The notes beneath the pieces were generated by a model. The model was not told the DNA's origin. It made no database searches and saw nothing but the letters and a program-made list of their open reading frames with translations. The translations under genes and the position numbers were made by a program. From Pseudomonas sp. PDNC002 (GTDB lineage Bacteria; Pseudomonadota; Gammaproteobacteria; Pseudomonadales; Pseudomonadaceae): a stretch of 64,000 nt of DNA. Of this stretch, positions 60,356-64,000 are shown piece after piece; position 1 is the stretch's first letter; every line of letters starts with the position of its first letter. The stretch lies in NCBI RefSeq assembly GCF_016919445.1, contig NZ_CP070356.1:3302001-3366000 (forward strand), written 5' to 3'.

Positions 60356-61699
60356 CTACAGGCTTTCCAGGGTGCGCAGGAGCACGTCAACCTTGGTCAG
60401 CGACTCCTCGTATTCTTCCTGCCAGTCCGAGTCGGCAACGATGCCGCCGCCGGCCCAGCAACTCGCCTGGCCGTCCTTCACCAGCACGGTGCGGATGGCG
60501 ATCGAACTGTCCATTTCGCCGCGCACGTCGAGGTAGAGCAGGCTGCCGCAGTAGATGCTGCGTTGGGTCGGTTCCAGTTCATCGATGATCTGCATGGCGC
60601 GCACTTTCGGGGCGCCGGTGATCGATCCGCCTGGGAAGCTGCCTTCGAGCAGGTCCAGCGCATCCTTGCCGTCCGCCAACTCGCCCCGCACGCTGCTGAC
60701 CAGGTGGTGGACGTTGGGGTAGGTCTCCACCGCGAACAGCTCCGGCACCCGTACACTGCCTGGGCGGCAACTGCGCCCCAGGTCGTTGCGCAACAGGTCG
60801 ACGATCATTAGGTTCTCGGCGCGGTCCTTCTCGCTGGCCAGCAAGGCTTCGGCATTTTCCCGGTCGCTCTCGGGGGAGCTTCCGCGTGGGCGTGTGCCCT
60901 TGATCGGGCGGGTTTCGACCTGGTTGCCATGGAGCTGGATGAAGCGTTCCGGCGACAGGCTTAGGACGGCGCCTTCAGGCAATTCCAGATAGCCGGCGAA
61001 GGGTGTAGGACAGACCTCGCGCAACGCTCGGTAAGCCAGCCAGGGCGAGCCATCGCACGGCGCGCGAAAGCGCTGGGTGTAATTCACCTGGTAGCAATCG
61101 CCAGCGAGGATGTAGCCATGCACGCGTTCCAGCGCCTCGCGGTATTGCTCGCGGCTGAGGTCCGGCCGGAAGGGCGCGCCCAGGCGGAAGGGCGGCAGGG
61201 CTTCGGCGGTCGCACCGCATTCGAATAGCGCAATCAACCGCTCCTGCTCGCTAGGCGGCAAGGCAGGGTGGAACACCAACTGGCTGCTGCGTTCCTCGTG
61301 GTCGGTGACCAGCGCCCAGGCATACAGGCCCAGGCGCGCGTCGGGCAGGGCGAGGTCGTCGAGGTTCGGCTCGGGCAGGCGTTCGATGCGCCGGCCAAAG
61401 TCATATCCCAGATAGCCGATCATTCCGCCGACGAATGGCACTTTGCAATTATCGGGGGCCTGAGCGTCGCCCAGGCTCTGCAGCGCCACCCGCACCCGGG
61501 CGAAAAAGCTCTTGGCCGATTCGTCAGAAGCCGGTGCCAGTTCTGCCAATGGCTGGGCGCTCATAAGGTCATAGCGTCCACGTGTGGCAATGGGTCGACC
61601 GGCATCCAGGAGGACGGCGCCGGGTGCGCGATGGATCAGGGCGAAGCGTTCACCCGGGTCTTCCTGGTAGGGAAGCGGGTGCAGAAAACAGTCAGGCAT
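60356..61699 (-). CDS. pabB: Aminodeoxychorismate synthase component I
   Basis: Converts chorismate plus ammonia to 4-amino-4-deoxychorismate for p-aminobenzoate and folate. The 447-residue protein has GGMIGYLGYDFGRRIE, LSLSPERFI, the PabB-specific ETRPIKGTRPRG (Lys nucleophile, against an Ala in anthranilate synthase), DLLRNDLGR and GSFPGGSITGAPKVRAM. Its amidotransferase partner PabA is not in the window. It draws on the product of aroC and feeds the same vitamin as folE. Confidence 0.96.
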   Translation of the reverse strand: MPDCFLHPLPYQEDPGERFALIHRAPGAVLLDAGRPIATRGRYDLMSAQPLAELAPASDESAKSFFARVRVALQSLGDAQAPDNCKVPFVGGMIGYLGYDFGRRIERLPEPNLDDLALPDARLGLYAWALVTDHEERSSQLVFHPALPPSEQERLIALFECGATAEALPPFRLGAPFRPDLSREQYREALERVHGYILAGDCYQVNYTQRFRAPCDGSPWLAYRALREVCPTPFAGYLELPEGAVLSLSPERFIQLHGNQVETRPIKGTRPRGSSPESDRENAEALLASEKDRAENLMIVDLLRNDLGRSCRPGSVRVPELFAVETYPNVHHLVSSVRGELADGKDALDLLEGSFPGGSITGAPKVRAMQIIDELEPTQRSIYCGSLLYLDVRGEMDSSIAIRTVLVKDGQASCWAGGGIVADSDWQEEYEESLTKVDVLLRTLESL

Positions 61700-61861
61700 G
61701 GGTAGACGCGTGCAGGCAAATGAAGTGATCAGGTCGTCTGAAGGGTCGATCCTAGAGCTATTTCTTAAGTTTACGCAGGAAAGACATTCTGATAAGAATT
61801 GAAATATCCCACGCGGACTACGCTCCGTACCAACAACGATAATGACATAGGGATACAGGCC

Positions 61862-64000
61862 GTGGATGTAGTGCTCGAACCCGCAGCCGGCAGCCTTCTG
61901 CGCTCCAGATTAACACCCCCCCGGGTGCCTGCTGATTATTTGATTCGTCCCGCGGTCCAGAATGCCCTGGATCGTCATCCGTATGCCTCGATACTGCTGT
62001 TCTCCGCCCCGGCCGGTTTTGGCAAGACCACGGCCCTGGCGGCGCTGTCCGGCACCCGTGCCAGGCAGGGCGATAGCGTCGCCTGGCTCTCCCTGGAGAG
62101 CGACGACGACGATCCCGGTCGCTTCTGCCTGAAACTCATTCAGGCGCTGTCCACCGCCGTGCCGGGCACGGGCGAGGACGCGCTGGGCTACGTGCGCAAT
62201 ACCATGCGCGTGCCCGTCGTCGCGGTGATGGAAAGCCTGCTGATGGACCTTTCCCGCGACGAGCGCAAGGTTCTGCTGGTACTCGACGATCTGCATGAGA
62301 TCAACCATCCCGATGTCTTCGCCGGCCTCAATCGCCTGGTTCAATACGCGCCGCCCGGCCTGACCCTGGCCATTGGCAGTCGTTCCCAGCCGCCGCTCAA
62401 CCTCGCCACCTGGCGAGCGAAGGGCCTGCTGCTGGAAGTCGGCCAGGACGAATTGCGCCTGTCCCGCGACGAAACCCGCGAGTACCTGGCCCGCGATGGC
62501 CTGCAACTCGAAGATAGCTGCCTGCAGTCGTTGCACAACCAGACCGAAGGTTGGATGGCGGGGGTTCACCTGGTCAGCCTGTGGCTGCGCCAGCAACCCG
62601 GTGCGCCGGAAGACCTCAAACTGCTCAGCAGCGAAAAGGCGGCGGTGGGCGATTACCTGCTGCGCGCCGTGTTCGAACGCCTGCCGCGGGATATCCAGGA
62701 CGCGCTGCTGTCCCTGGGCATCGCCAACCGCATCAACGGCGATCTGGCCAATACCCTTGCCGGTCGCCAGGATGGCCAGGCGCTGCTGGAACACCTGGAC
62801 AGCATGCAGCTGTTCCTCCTGCCGCTGGACCGTGATCGCCAGTGGTACCGCTTCCACCAATTGTTCGCCGACTTCCTCCGTGCCCGCCTGCGCGAGCGCG
62901 ACCCCGAGCGTTTCAAGCAACTGCACTTCAACGCCAGCCTGTGGTTCACCAACCACCACATGCCGACGCTGGCCATCGAGCACGCCTGCCTCGCCGAGGA
63001 CCCGGAAATGCTCGCCGCGCTGGTGGACGGTTGCGGGCTGGAGCTGATCAATCGTGGCCAGCTCTACCTGATTTCGCGCTGGCGCCGGCATGTGCCGGAC
63101 GAGATCGCCGAGCGCTATCCGATCCTGGTGCTCAGCGATGTCTGGACCCGCGCCTCGGAGCTCAGCCTGCCCGAAGCCAATCGCATGATCGACGAGCTGT
63201 TGGGGCGCTGGGGCGATCACAAGGGCAGCGGCCCGATGGGCGACCAATACCTCTCGGCGCTTGCGGTGAAAGCCGTATTGGCGCTGCAGAAGGACGATCT
63301 CGAGCAATGCATCACGCTGGCTCGGCGCGTCGAGAGTCAGCTGGGGCGCAATTCCGCGTTTCTCGAAGGCGCCATCCTGCTGATCGCCGCGTTCGCCCAG
63401 GTCGTGCGCGGTCAGGCCGAACAGGCGCGGCGGCTGATGGGGTTGGCGCAGCAGCGCAATCACTTCCTCGACGGCCGCTACCTGCACATGCAGTTGTGCA
63501 CCATCGAGGTGGTGCTGGCGCTGGAGCAGGGCCAGGTCAAGCAGGCGCAGATGCTCATCGAGCGCGTGCGCGAACAGGCCATGCCGCTGTTCGACAAGCG
63601 CTCCCAGGCGCTGGCACTGCCGGCCATCGCCGAGGCGCTGACGGCCTACTACCGCACCGACCTCGATGGCCTGGAAGAACGCCTGCGCTGGGCGCTGGGC
63701 CGGGTCGACGTGGTCAACCCCATCGACCTGTACGCCCAGGGCATGCAGTGCCTGGCACGCATCCAGCGCCTGCAGGGGCGCGGCAAGGAAGCGCTGGCCA
63801 CGCTCGGGCTGATGCAGACCCTGGCCTCGCGCAACCAGTCCTGGCGCTTCTTCGCCATGGCGGTGGGCGAGGAGATCAATCTGATCCTCCAGGAGACCGC
63901 CACCGACCGCTGCAAGCGCGCCGAGCAGCGACTCAAGGCGATCGACTGGGCGAAGCTCGCCAGCCACTACAAGCAGATGCCGTTCAACCCGGTGCTCTGG
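61862..64000 (+). CDS. MalT-like LuxR-family ATPase regulator, 3'-truncated
   Basis: An open frame from a GTG at 61862 to the window end (713 codons, no stop). The N-terminal part holds a STAND-type NTPase: Walker A SAPAGFGKTTALAAL near residue 45 and Walker B VLLVLDDLHEI near 140; LLAIGSRSQPPL follows as an AAA-like sensor region. From about residue 330 it becomes helical repeats of the TPR kind, as in MalT. A C-terminal LuxR helix-turn-helix is expected beyond the window. A weak AGG precedes the GTG; GTG at 61871 is an alternative. Synteny suggests PA1759 (from memory). Ligand unknown. Confidence 0.9.
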   Translation, partial: MDVVLEPAAGSLLRSRLTPPRVPADYLIRPAVQNALDRHPYASILLFSAPAGFGKTTALAALSGTRARQGDSVAWLSLESDDDDPGRFCLKLIQALSTAVPGTGEDALGYVRNTMRVPVVAVMESLLMDLSRDERKVLLVLDDLHEINHPDVFAGLNRLVQYAPPGLTLAIGSRSQPPLNLATWRAKGLLLEVGQDELRLSRDETREYLARDGLQLEDSCLQSLHNQTEGWMAGVHLVSLWLRQQPGAPEDLKLLSSEKAAVGDYLLRAVFERLPRDIQDALLSLGIANRINGDLANTLAGRQDGQALLEHLDSMQLFLLPLDRDRQWYRFHQLFADFLRARLRERDPERFKQLHFNASLWFTNHHMPTLAIEHACLAEDPEMLAALVDGCGLELINRGQLYLISRWRRHVPDEIAERYPILVLSDVWTRASELSLPEANRMIDELLGRWGDHKGSGPMGDQYLSALAVKAVLALQKDDLEQCITLARRVESQLGRNSAFLEGAILLIAAFAQVVRGQAEQARRLMGLAQQRNHFLDGRYLHMQLCTIEVVLALEQGQVKQAQMLIERVREQAMPLFDKRSQALALPAIAEALTAYYRTDLDGLEERLRWALGRVDVVNPIDLYAQGMQCLARIQRLQGRGKEALATLGLMQTLASRNQSWRFFAMAVGEEINLILQETATDRCKRAEQRLKAIDWAKLASHYKQMPFNPVLW

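Noticed and set aside
61910-63967. A 685-residue open frame on the minus strand
   Set aside because: It lies opposite the MalT-like regulator frame starting at 61862, which has Walker A and B motifs and normal codon use; the minus frame is a GC-rich shadow with low-complexity His/Gln/Ala composition.

Overview
The window is a gene-dense, GC-rich (mid-60s %) Pseudomonas chromosome segment. The order of its left flank (bacteriohemerythrin, folE, Smr protein, isochorismatase-like, prmB, aroC, MFS, mtnB-mtnD-mtnC, alkA, speE, LTA-synthase-like) and of its right flank (thiolase and FadB-like pair, enoyl-CoA hydratase, DAHP synthase, universal stress protein, cysB, cysH, thrH, pabB, LuxR-type regulator) matches, from memory, the P. 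aeruginosa PAO1 map around PA1673-PA1689 and PA1736-PA1759. I infer a member of the P. aeruginosa / P. nitroreducens / P. citronellolis group. No rRNA, tRNA, CRISPR array, insertion sequence, prophage or plasmid function was found.

Layout. 0-3.4 kb: truncated aminotransferase, GST, bacteriohemerythrin and a secreted double-Cache protein. 3.4-13.7 kb: folate, translation and aromatic housekeeping genes (folE, prmB, aroC) and the lower methionine-salvage genes mtnB, mtnD and mtnC. 14-17.2 kb: a TetR regulator with a clear palindromic operator, and three alkylation-repair genes (two O6-alkylguanine methyltransferases and alkA). 17.3-21.6 kb: speE, an LTA-synthase-family membrane enzyme and a TauE/SafE exporter. 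21.7-26 kb: an AraC-type regulator divergent from a Baeyer-Villiger monooxygenase / esterase / short-chain dehydrogenase operon, which reads as a complete alcohol-to-ketone-to-ester-to-acid route. 28-34.7 kb: an aminobutyraldehyde dehydrogenase and ABC uptake operon (ydcSTUV-patD type). 35-39 kb: the Anbu proteasome-like operon (ATP-grasp, alpha-E, transglutaminase, Anbu peptidase) behind a near-consensus sigma-54 promoter. 41-46.4 kb: beta-oxidation enzymes, a second isochorismatase-like protein and a glutamine amidotransferase. 46.5-64 kb: CorA, a macro-domain protein, enoyl-CoA hydratase, DAHP synthase, a PilZ protein, a ketopantoate-reductase-like protein, a 5'-nucleotidase, cysB, cysH, thrH, pabB and the start of a MalT/LuxR-like ATPase regulator that runs off the window.

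Intergenic DNA is unusually rich in palindromic repeats of three kinds: a TAGGAGCGGA...TCCGC family, a CCCTCTCCC...GGGAGAGGG family and a long imperfect hairpin family. Two of these are expanded into tandem arrays, one with a ~70-bp period (7 copies) and one with a ~135-bp period (about 4.5 copies). Several repeats sit inside operons (mtnD/mtnC, ydcS/ydcT, ydcV/patD). In P. aeruginosa the interval between the two conserved flanks carries the type III secretion cluster; here it holds metabolic and peptidase genes.
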